Origin: Spodoptera frugiperda | Lineage: Eukaryota > Arthropoda > Insecta > Lepidoptera > Noctuidae | Length of the DNA: 64,000 nucleotides | NCBI RefSeq assembly: GCF_023101765.2 | Contig: NC_064235.1 | Span: 5,329,501-5,393,500 of the forward strand | Direction of reading: 5' to 3' | Part shown: positions 11,501 through 20,744 of the stretch, in pieces | Position numbering within the stretch: the first letter of the stretch is position 1 | How the letters are laid out: each line of letters opens with the position of its first letter | The notes under the pieces: model-generated | What the model was told of the DNA's origin: nothing | Database searches by the model: none | Seen by the model: only the letters and a program-made list of their open reading frames with translations | Program-made: the position numbers and the translations under genes

Positions 11501-12354
11501 GGGTGAACCTATTGCCATATACTGGACACATTTCTAGACTCCGTGCTACTACTGAGAAATTTTCGAAAATCCGAAAAAAGCCCAATAATGCTTTGCGCAA
11601 AAAGCCCAGTAATACTTTGAGTTATTTACCAAGTATGAGGATGCTTTTCCACCAGAGATGCTATGAAGATGTAATAGCTAAGCCAAACGCATCCACAGCA
11701 ACGTAGCATAGCACATCTCTGGTGGAAAAGCAGCCTTATGCCCCCTTCTTTTTGGGATAAGCCCTCCACAACCTCCCATACCACTGCAACTCCTGTGCAT
11801 CAGGATCCACAGTAGATACAACTATGAAAACACCGGAACATTGATGTCCGCCGCGTCCCAGGAACATGAATGACTGTCTTGGATCCCGCAACGAAACAAA
11901 TCAGAAGATATTATTAGAGGAGAAGAAAAAGAAAACAATAGTTTCCATTTCCCTCAGTGAATTTAATGCAGGAGACAGAATGGCTTAAGTCTAAAGGCAC
12001 ACCGGTGCCGCCTCTGCCATATTTTACCAGTTTCTAAACAAACAATTCTTTTTTTCCAGATTTACCTTCGACCAACGCATGAAAGAAGTATCAGTGTTCC
12101 CGTTTTCCGGAGATATGTTGAGACAAATCTATACTACTACAACAACTCCTACATTTTGTGTGATAGCAAAGAAAATGATAGAGTTAGGCGTCTACGAACC
12201 AGTCCCATTCATCATGGATGAAAAGGCTTGGCCTCACGGTAATTACAAGTATAAAATCGTAGAAGGCGGCCATGACGTACACATAGACAATCCAGAGTAT
12301 ATGGCGGATGACATTTCAAACTTTATTTTAGAAGGCGCGAAGGCGAAATTGTGA
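8509..12354 (+). CDS. SERHL/kraken-type alpha/beta-hydrolase, copy D
   Basis: Five exons: 8509-8575, 9322-9591, 10246-10445, 11244-11341 and 12060-12354 (TGA). All have AG/GT borders and phases that join to 309 aa, close to the roughly 310 aa of its neighbours. Key features are APWGNIA near the N-terminus, VILCHG (34-39, oxyanion region), DLPGNGKSD (64-72), nucleophile elbow GHSLG with Ser107, VELDP in exon 3 and GGHDVH with likely catalytic His283. The C-terminus AKAKL ends in AKL, an accepted variant of the type-1 peroxisomal signal, so a peroxisomal serine hydrolase is inferred; the substrate is unknown. The ATG at 8509 is chosen because it gives the conserved N-terminus; the upstream ATG near 8041 would be out of frame. 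The strand-7 position that reads ASDG in B and C is IAKK here, so the usual acidic residue is missing or provided by the LDP aspartate. Confidence 0.9.
8708..9019. mobile_element. MITE family C ('ccaccagagatgtgctat')
   Basis: About 310 bp with terminal inverted repeats of the form AGGGTGCTTTTCCACCAGAG. Other copies: 19711-20009 and 60138-60450, plus fragments at 11636-11736 and 28026-28181. It lies in intron 1 of copy D. The superfamily was not determined. Confidence 0.7.
9615..10245. repeat. Intron 2 of copy D: GC-rich repeat and dispersed repeat
   Basis: 9630-9895 is a GC-rich repeat-like stretch starting with a G-run (GTCGGGGGGGGGGGATCC). 9955-10150 matches the GGGCGCCACAATATT repeat and the SINE body. 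Open frames here have no protein-like features. Confidence 0.45.
10446..11243. repeat. Intron 3 of copy D: dispersed repeats
   Basis: 10545-10680 matches the 14183-14450 repeat (ACTTATAATATCATTGGACA, ATGGCATCTCCTCTTTGTAC). 10735-10880 matches 39280-39420, the repeat into which the RNase H LINE inserted (CACGTGATTGTACTCATGAT). Confidence 0.55.
11388..11736. repeat. SINE fragment (minus) and MITE family C fragment
   Basis: 11388-11600 is a reverse-oriented copy of the tRNA-derived SINE body (TTTATCCCCGAAGGAGTAGG at its 3' end). 11636-11736 has only the two ends of MITE C (TTTTCCACCAGAGATGCTAT and CACATCTCTGGTGGAAAAGC). Confidence 0.6.
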
Positions 12355-12443
12355 TATTTTTCGTATTGGTCCTACTTTTGTATTATTTATTAAATTAAAT
12401 GTTTAATTTTTTCTATTTATTGCTGTTTTAATTATGGTATAAG

Positions 12444-12618
12444 CTGGTAAATGAGTAGACGGTTCACCTATTGGTAAGCAATCGCCGCCGCCCATGGACA
12501 CTTGAAACATCAGAGGCGTTACAAGTGCGTTGCTGCCCTTTTGGGGGTTAGGAATTTAAATTTTGTTGGCGAATCGGGGATTGGGAAGGGTGTAAGGGGA
12601 AATTGGGCCTCCGATACC
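12444..12618 (-). mobile_element. SINE-like element, minus, interrupted by R1-like LINE
   Basis: Reads ATTGGTAAGCAATCGCCGCC then TTACAAGTGCGTTGCTGCCC and stops at the target duplication of the LINE that follows. This is the 'gggagagccatgcttcgg' family in reverse. Confidence 0.65.
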
Positions 12619-12619
12619 T

Positions 12620-13591
12620 TTTTTTTTTTTGGTGACGGGGGGAAACCTTCAAAAGGCGCCTAGCTTTTTGGGGATAAAAAACTAGGGAGTGTGGGATTTT
12701 TACCTCACTAAAACCACCCCGGTGGCCACCCTCAACACCTGTAAGGGGCACCGGGTCCTCTTAATAGACCTGCTCCGGAGCCCCATGGTGCAACGCCTGT
12801 TACGGCACATCCCTAGGGAGACGCGTGCCTCCCCTGAGCCTTACTATGCAAGTTGCACGGCAGCACGTGACCACTGTGCTGCCGTCTTCCCTGGGGTCAC
12901 TGGGTGGGCGCCAAGAGTCCCCACTCTATGCGCCCGTGGCCCCAAAGGACCGCTTGCAGTTGATGCAAGCGGTATTTCGGCGTATTAGGCGTCAAGGCGG
13001 TTGCCTCCTCGACGCCTTCTACGAACAGGATCGGCCCTCTCGCGATCCCGCTCAGCAGCTTCCTTTTGGGACATTACAGTCTCACAAAAGGAAGCCACTT
13101 CCCTCCAATTTTCGGTCTCTGCCAACATAGCCTTAACTACTGCTGACAGAGACAAATCTCGCCCGATCCTGGTGACCAGGACCCGCCGCTCAGAGGTCCA
13201 CGCTGGGCACTCCTCGAGCGTGTGCTGTGCGGAATCCAGGTCACCTCCGCAGTGGTGACAATTTGTCGTGGCCTCTCGCCCAATTTTGTTCAGGTACTCA
13301 CCGAAGCAACCATGTCCGGTGAGCACCTGAGTGAGCCTGAAGGAGACGCGCTCCTCTCTCTTCAGCCAGGCTTCGAAGTGCGGCAGAATGGCTTCGACAA
13401 CGCGCTTGCGTGAGTACTCCGGCTGTTCTAGCCGCTCACGCCACCGCTCGAGCGCGTGTCGCCTTGCTTGCCGCCTCAGCCTAACGAACGCCACTCCTGG
13501 CATCCTACCGCCGTTTCGGCGGATAGTACGAATTTGGTCATAGACCTTTGCGTCCATATCCGCCAGGATATCCAACGGCGGAAAGCGCGCA
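12620..13591 (-). mobile_element. R1-clade non-LTR retrotransposon, 5'-truncated
   Basis: The minus-strand coding part (13591 to 12985) is the C-terminal region of an R1-clade ORF2. It has FEAWLKREERVSFRLTQVLT, then GHGCFGEYL, a zinc-binding-like segment NCHHCGGDLDSAQHTLEEC and a basic tail. The 3' UTR runs to an A-tail (T-run on the plus strand at 12620-12630). The insertion is framed by direct repeats GGGCCTCCGATACCT at 12605-12619 and 13592-13606, fitting target-primed reverse transcription. The reverse-transcriptase and endonuclease domains are absent, so it is non-autonomous. Confidence 0.85.
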
Positions 13592-13649
13592 GGGCCTCCG
13601 ATACCTAGGATAGGTTTGACCTTTTTTGTTTTTCGGGCACTCCAGTAGG

Positions 13650-13802
13650 TACCCTTAGTATGAGATTGCTTTACGTTTAAAAACGAAACGAGAGAGCGTT
13701 CGGCGCTCTGATTAGTTGGTTTATTCGAGCCGGCCAATCAGAGCACCCAACGCGCTCTTGTTTCGATTACTTTAAACGTAAAGCAAGCTCATACTAAGGG
13801 TA
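13650..13802. mobile_element. Foldback MITE, family D
   Basis: Near-perfect inverted arms: TACCCTTAGTATGAGATTGC, then ACGAGAGAGCGTTCGGCGCT, and the complementary arm ending AAGCTCATACTAAGGGTA. Relatives are at 17848-17960, 40564-40763, 43810-43940 and 51104-51261. Confidence 0.8.
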
Positions 13803-15426
13803 CAGACCACTCAACCACTATTGTTAAATAAAACACTCATTTCTTTCACTACTAACATTTATTTCTCAATTTATGAAAACAAAATGTGACTACTTATACT
13901 GTGTTTTACATTAACCACATAACAAAACAATGCAATAAGTATTTAACCGACAAATAATTAGGTGAATGACCTCTTAACAAGTTCATACCGACACAGTTAA
14001 AATCTTTTCTACTATTAGCACACGCTGCTGTGTATTTGTGCCTAATCTGATCTAAAATTTAATAATAATAATAAATAAATAAGTTCATACATCGACCCCG
14101 AGACCCCTTGTCCGGGAGTCGCACTTAGAAATAAAAGTACTTTAGTATCATAATAATTTAATCAAAAAACAAAAATACAAAGAGGAGATGTCATAACTGG
14201 ATTTCCCTTTAACATAACGCGTGACACTTTACGGGGAGCGCGGGACGTTACAAACCACGCCCCTCTCTATTTTCCATCTAGCGGTCCCATACTACAAAAA
14301 CGTTGCCAATTGTCCACATTTTAATGTGCCACTTTCTGAGCGCTTATAAACTATCTACACCTTTTTACTTATAATATCATTGGACAGGACCGTGTTTTTG
14401 TGTCACAGTGCACAATCACATTATGGCATCTCCTCTTTGTACTTGCTTCATGTAATAAAAATGTATGAGAATTTTACATAATATAATTACATGACGTCAA
14501 ACGCTTAATACATACGCAAGTAATATAGGTATATACATAGATACTAATATATTTTTACATAACAACGACCAATAAATTACCTACCTAACTGCCGTATTCA
14601 GAGTAATTTAATGCTTACTTAAAGCGGACTACCTAGCGGTTTACCGGGGCTCCGGCTCGAAAAGCAGGAGTAGGAACGGGGTGGTTTTTAGTCAGTAAGA
14701 GTCTGACACTCGCCTCGCCTCGCCTAAGGCGAGAGAAGTCTTTAGATGATTTTCCCTCCTCAAAAAAAACCTTATCCTTAGCCATTGTTTTCGGAACAAA
14801 ATCGTTACTAAGGATTAGTTTAAGTAATCATTAAATGTCTCTGAGTGTGGCAGTAAATTAAGTAAAAATCACGGTTAATGTGGGAAAACCTTTACTGAAA
14901 AAAGCTCAACTAGTACTAATAGAAGTAGGCTGCGCGACGTCACCGCGTCTGCACACGCTGCTTAAAATGATGAAGAGTCCCTCTGTGACTCGAAACTAGT
15001 AGAGCTTTTCTCTATTAATTTATGTGTGTAAACCGTGATTTTTATTTAATTTAGTATGTCTCAAGATTGTTATTATAAAAAATACCTACCTAAACATTGT
15101 GTAATATCAGTATTTGAGTATTAATTATATGTTTGAAGATAATTGTATATTTAACTAATATAATTGTTAGTAATAAATATACATTAATGCGTTAAAATTA
15201 GGCCCTCAGTATAAGACCTCTCAGATGGGGCCCAGTAGGGCTGATGCCTGATCCGGAGCTGCGGACTACCTAGCGGGTTTACCGGGGCTCCGGCTCGAAA
15301 AGCAGGAGAAGGAACGGGGTGGTTTTTAGTCAGTAAGAGTCTGACACTCCCTCTCCCTCCCTCAGAACAAATATTTATGATTATTTTTCATAGATACCTA
15401 GGTAATTAGAAAGATTATTCTGACCT
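13803..15426. repeat. Repeat-rich convergent intergenic region
   Basis: No gene was seen. 14183-14450 is a dispersed repeat (GAGATGTCATAACTGGATTT, CGGGACGTTACAAACCACGC). 14620-14775 and 15205-15365 are plus-oriented copies of the 'gcaggagtaggaacggggtgg' retroposon. 14925-15086 is MITE family B. 14790-14860 is a short repeat (TAAGTAATCATTAAATG) shared with 21575-21680, 22790-22900, 33540-33610 and 52040-52155. Confidence 0.6.
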
Positions 15427-15573
15427 GGGGCCTTAGTCTGCTATTACAATTGTGTCAGAATGGTCGATCACTGAGCAGTGCGAGAGGGACGAAGCTATGT
15501 AGGTTGTATAGCTCCGTCCCTCTCGCACTGCTCAGTGATCGACCGATCGATGATAATAGCAGACTAAGGCCCC
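15427..15573. mobile_element. Near-perfect hairpin element
   Basis: 147 bp with ends GGGGCCTTAGTCTGCTATTA and its reverse complement. The inner arms TCGATCACTGAGCAGTGCGA and GCACTGCTCAGTGATCGA pair around a short loop. It is a foldback MITE; as RNA it would form a long hairpin. Confidence 0.75.
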
Positions 15574-15712
15574 TGTTGTCTATAGACAGACATATTAAAT
15601 CCAATCCAAGATAGTTAATTATCACTTCTCAAGTCTTTAGATATTAAGGCTTAGGCCTTCAGTCATTCCATACATGCCTAGCATAAATAGACAGACAATA
15701 TTAATTTACACC

Positions 15713-15951
15713 TACAAATTAATTATTATGTTATCGGCCTACTCACGTAACTGTTTGACGAGGAACTCGACTAGTTTCAAGCCATGCTAGAGCAATAGCA
15801 GCGCGACAGTCACTGCGTCGTGTGTCGCGGAATGCTGCTCATGAATATGAGCCTCCATGGCTTGAAACTAGTCGAGTTCCTCGTCAAACAGTTACGTGAG
15901 TAAGCCGATAACATAATAATTAATTTAGTATGTCTCACGAAAGTTATAATA
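15713..15951. mobile_element. Foldback MITE, family A
   Basis: Complete copy with both arms (TTATCGGCCTACTCACGTAA and TTACGTGAGTAAGCCGATAA), ending TTTAGTATGTCTCACGAAAG. Confidence 0.75.
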
Positions 15952-16213
15952 AAATTACACATACACATACATAATTATTTTAAATCGATTTGGTATCTTG
16001 TATTTAGGCTTTAAAGCCAGTCAAGAGGCTCATATTCATGAGCAGCATTCCGCGATTGGAGTTACAAGATATAAAGAAAATCGAAACTACACATATTAAA
16101 AATGTAGCTAAGTGCTAAGTGTATTTAAAAAAAGCTTTCAACATATATTTTGTCAAGGTATCGCTTTCTATGATATTTCCACACATTCGACGGTCAGTTT
16201 ATACCAGTTATAA

Positions 16214-16621
16214 GTAAGCGTCCACAGGCCCGCATCGTACGCATCGCACGCAACGGATTTTAGTTTGTCTTGTATAGAAACTCATACAACGGCGTTCACT
16301 GATCCGCATCGTACGCATCGCACGCAACGGATTTTAGTTTGTCTTGTATAGAAACTCATACAACTACGTCCACTGATCCGCATCGTACGGACCGCATCAT
16401 CAAATGATAAATGATATTATTTTGCAAATAGGTTATAAAATAACACTTTTACACGTTTTACAATCTCTTAAATAACTAGATGAGGCCGGCATTTCCTATT
16501 GGACTACTCTGAGAAGAAATGTCGAAACAAACTCAGAGGTAAATTCATCGGTAATGCCTATAGCGATGCGTACTGATGACGTCATACGGAATGCGTACGA
16601 TGCGGGCCTGTGGACGCTTAC
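16214..16621. mobile_element. Foldback MITE, family E (composite)
   Basis: Arms GTAAGCGTCCACAGGCCCGC and GCGGGCCTGTGGACGCTTAC, with inner motifs CATCGTACGCATCGCACGCA and TTAGTTTGTCTTGTATAGAA. This copy has a duplicated left part (16270-16400). Relatives are at 19126-19305, 40952-41150 and 56229-56382. Confidence 0.7.
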
Positions 16622-18520
16622 CTTATATGTATTACCACATTTACCATTGGGGTTACTCCATAAAGTCGTATTATCAATCACACCATCTTAAAACCTTTAA
16701 ATTCGTTGAACCTGTGTCGAGTTTGGTATCGCCGGACTATTTAAACTATGTCCCATTTTGAGTTCTTTAAAAATTAACATGATTTACAAAAAAAGACGAA
16801 ATATTCTACTGATATGTTAAGATTAAATTACTAGGATGCTTACCTCAAGTCTAGGTGTTATTTTGTGCTGTACTCTAGACAGAGCTGCGGACAACGTAAC
16901 CGGTCTTTTTTATGGTATAAGCCGGTAAACGAGCTGACGGATCACCTGATGGTAAGCAACCGCCGCCGCCCATGGACACTCGAAACACCAGAGGCGTCAT
17001 AAGTGCGTCACCAGCCTTTTGGCGGTCAGGAAGGAATTAGAAATTTAAAGATTTTGGGAAATCGGGGATTGCGAAAGGGGTAATTGAGCCTCTGGTAACG
17101 TCACTCACTCAACAAAACACAATGCAGCGTTGTTTCACGTCGGTTTTCTGCTTGGCCGTGGTATCACTCCGGTCGAGCCGGTCCAGCAGTGCCGAAGCAT
17201 GGCTCTCCTACACTTATTTACAGGTTACGGGGGCTCCGATTCAAAGCAGGAGTAAGAACGGGGTGGTTTTTAGTCAGTAAGAGTCTCGATACTATTGCCT
17301 CGCTCAAGGCGAGAGAAGTCATTGGATGATTTTCCCTCCTCAAAAACGCTCATACATTGACTTTTCTACACACTTGTTTAAGTAGGGTTTATACAGTAAT
17401 ACGATTTGAAGCCCTCTACCCCATTCAGGCGACTTTTTTTTGAGGGGAGAAAATCATCGAATGACTTCTCTCGCCTTGGATTTAGGCGACTTAGGACCTT
17501 AAGTCAAGTCAGTTAAGGTTTAAAGTTGCAGTGCAAGGAAATATTATGGGCATACCCAAAAATTCTAACAAATATTTAAGAAAAACTCAAAATGGGACAC
17601 CATATCCAGATAACAATGTAATTAATCCAATTTAAGTGCATTATTCTCCCAGAAATCCGGATCGCCCGTCAGCAAACGCATGCGCAGGTCGAGAGTCCTA
17701 TAAAAACGTTACAATTTAAATTTAAAACTAAATTATTACCATATTGTAATAATTTTCAGATAAAAATATATTTATATCATATCATATACAAAAAAAATAT
17801 ACATAAAATATGTACCTTTTATTTATTTTTCAAAAGAGGTTTCTTGGTACCTTTAGTATGAGTTTGCTTTACATTTAAAGTAAGTGTAGCCTACTGGGAA
17901 AACGTCGGCAGGGAGCTCTCTCGTTTCAATGTCGTTTAACGTAAAACAAACTCATACTACACCAGAGACGGCGAACTATTCATATAAAAGTGCCATTTTT
18001 CTAAAGAAATGTTGTTTGAGGTGCTATATGTGCCATAAAAACAATGATTAATATTTTTGAACGAGCAAATAGCTTCACTAGAGGACTGACCGACAGACAG
18101 GCATTATTAATATTATTATATTTGCTTTGACGTTCAAAAGTGCCATCCTGGTCTATTTGAAATAAATAATTTTGACTTTGACTTTTGAAAAATAAATAAT
18201 TTTGACTTTGATTTTTGAAAGTTTGTTAAAGCAGAATTTCTCCTAAATTGGACTCATTTGTGTAACTAAATCTTTAATGTTATACACATATGAAAATAAT
18301 GACACGCATAAATAGATTTTCAGATCAAAGACGTGCTTGAAATATTGTGTTGCGTGTCATTAATGGCACGCGTGCCAATGGTTCACCATCTCTGTACTAC
18401 ACATTCTGATCGGGATGGATCGACAGTATAACACATATACAAAACACAACACAAACAAATTAAATACTTTAATTGAGATTTATAAACAAAAATAAACACA
18501 TGTCTCTTATATCTACAGTC
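16622..18520. repeat. Repeat-rich intergenic region
   Basis: No gene was seen. 16908-17215 is a minus 'gggagagccatgcttcgg' element, 17216-17350 a plus retroposon, 17848-17960 a MITE family D copy, and 18050-18200 a minus LINE-tail repeat (ACTAGAGGACTGACCGACAG, TTTGACTTTGA). Confidence 0.6.
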
Positions 18521-19124
18521 TAAAGCGACCTCTTCCGTGAGCGATCTAGAAGCGAACGCGAAGCGGTGCGGTGACACGCGAATACAACGCGATGCGGTGT
18601 GACGGCGGCTATGTCCTACGTGCATGTGAATCGTTTCGTTTTGTTTCTGTTGCCGACATTATAAACAAACACGTGACGGCACCGCGTCCAGTTCACGCGG
18701 CAATATCAAGACAATACGCTAGTTTCCTACTAGTCAAATTTAATACTTTTTTCGAAACGTCAAAAACGATATTTTCTATGAACTTTGTATGAAGTACTCT
18801 ATTATGACGTCATCAGATTTTACGTCAAATAGCAGACTTATTTCTAGAAATTTAGCTAGAAAAAATCGAAAATTAAGCCTAGTTCATCAAATTTATGAAT
18901 GAGAGTGATTATTTTTGAATATTTTATTGTATATACTTATTGAGAAGTTGTAGGTAATAATTTATTTTTGACCGAGAATACTACCCAATTGATCGCGTTC
19001 GCCGCACCGCATCCCACGTGCGGTTGGTGACGTAGGCCACGTCAATACATTTTGACAGTTTGTTGTTTTCGCACCGCGCCGCATCGCTTTCGCGTCTAGA
19101 TCGCTCATGCAGGACGTCGCTTAA
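18521..19124. mobile_element. TIR element with 'tgagcgatctaga' ends
   Basis: About 600 bp with imperfect inverted ends: TAAAGCGACCTCTTCCGTGA then GCGATCTAGA at the left, and TCTAGATCGCTCATGCAGGA then CGTCGCTTAAA at the right. The arms are CpG-rich (GCGAAGCGGTGCGGTG) around an AT-rich core. It directly abuts MITE E at 19126. No transposase frame was seen. Confidence 0.65.
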
Positions 19125-19125
19125 A

Positions 19126-19305
19126 GGTAAGCGTCCACAGGCCCGCATCGTACGCATCGCACGCAACGGATTTTAGTTTGTCTTGTATAGAAACTCATAC
19201 AACTGCGTCCACTGATCCGCATCGTACGGACCGCATCATCGGCAATGCCTACATGCGATGTGTACTGATGACGTCATACGGAATGCGTACGATGCGGACC
19301 TGTGG
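19126..19305. mobile_element. Foldback MITE, family E
   Basis: Reads GTAAGCGTCCACAGGCCCGC to GATGCGGACCTGTGG with a CATCATCGGCAATGCCTACA centre. Confidence 0.7.
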
Positions 19306-19459
19306 TGACTACTGAAAAGAAGCTTGACATAAAAAAAACTAATAAATAAAAAACATTAAATTATAAAAAAAAAACACTCACCTATCTTTTTTCTATAAAA
19401 AATAATAAAATAACACAAAAATACATTATTTGTATTAAAAGTTTACTAAATACATTAAC

Positions 19460-20045
19460 AGCCTATAAGTGGCCACTGCTGACCAAAGGCCTCTCACACG
19501 GAGAAGGTTTGAGCATTAATCACCACGCTTACTCAACGCGGGTTGGCGATTTAAAACTTATACATAATTAGAAATTATAAGCCCAGGTTTCCTCACGATG
19601 TTTTCCTTCACCGTTTGTCAGTGGTGTCTAAATAATCTTAGAAAGTACGTATAACTCGGAAAGAGTCACATTGGTACTTGCCGTTGGTGGGTTTCGCAAC
19701 GGCACTCTCAGGGTGTTTTTCTACCAGAGATGTGCTATGCTACGTTGCTGCGTATGCATTTGGCACCAATCATATTCATTGGTACACATAGCTTAGCACT
19801 GGTGAACTTAGCTAAACTTTGTTTTTTATATGGAAAGATGCGTGCTATTGATGACTTCCGTACTATCGATACATCGTATACTCGAGCTGCGTATCTTCCT
19901 CGCACAGTTACATAGTTTAGTATCAGTGAAAACGGAATAGTTTCACAGCTTAGCTATTACATCTTCGTAGCATAACTACATAGCACATCTCTTGTGGAAA
20001 AGCACCCTCTTGCATGAGAAGCGAGCGTCTTAAACCTCCGGGCCA
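19460..20045. repeat. LINE fragment interrupted by MITE family C
   Basis: 19465-19710 and 20010-20045 resemble a lepidopteran LINE coding strand (TGGCCACTGCTGACCAAAGG, GGTTTCCTCACGATGTTTTC, then CTTGCATGAGAAGCGAGCGT). It is split by a full MITE C at 19711-20009 (GGGTGTTTTTCTACCAGAGA to GTGGAAAAGCACCCT). Confidence 0.6.
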
Positions 20046-20744
20046 CCACGACATAAACATGAATGTTTCTACTTATCTACAAATTCTAAAAATACGTCTT
20101 TTGTAACTATTTTATTCACTAATTTGAGATTTATATGTAAAAATATATTTAACAAAACAAACACAATATAATAACAAAAATAAATTAAATTAACAATTGA
20201 TACAATAACTGAGTATAAAAAAATAAATATGTGATGGAAAATCCTGTCTGATTCACTAAAAAGTGAGTTGATCTAATATTTATAAAAATATTAATTATTT
20301 ATTATATTGATAATTACTTAATACAAAGAAATAGTTGGTAGATTTGTATATCGATTAATTTAGTGTTGAAGAATGATTATGCCTCAATCTTCTTTAATAT
20401 AAAAATAAGTCGGGTTTTCCTTCCTGACACTATAACTCCAGAACGTACGAACCGATTTCCACGGTTTTGCATTCGTTGGAAAGGTCTCGCGCTCCGTGAG
20501 GTTTATAGCAAAGGAAATTCGAGAAAACTTCAAGAAAACAGGGAAAATTATAAGCAGGAAAACAGGAAAAATCATTGGTGGCGAAACGGAATTCTTCGGG
20601 CTTGCTAGTACCTACATAATACATTTTCATAATTATACCTCCGATAAAACTTATCTGGCGTTGTAAAAATCGGCCCTTTAACAGCGAATCAGACAGAATT
20701 TCCCAAAAAAAACAACAACCAAACAATAAAAAAAAACATACCTA
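20046..20744. other. Convergent 3' intergenic region of copies D and C
   Basis: AT-rich. 20405-20590 matches a dispersed repeat also at 4480-4590 and 51720-51790 (GCATTCGTTGGAAAGGTCTC). No gene was seen. Confidence 0.5.

Noticed and set aside
18383..18792. Frames on both strands near 18.5 kb
   Set aside because: They cross the end of a TIR element and show no protein-like pattern.
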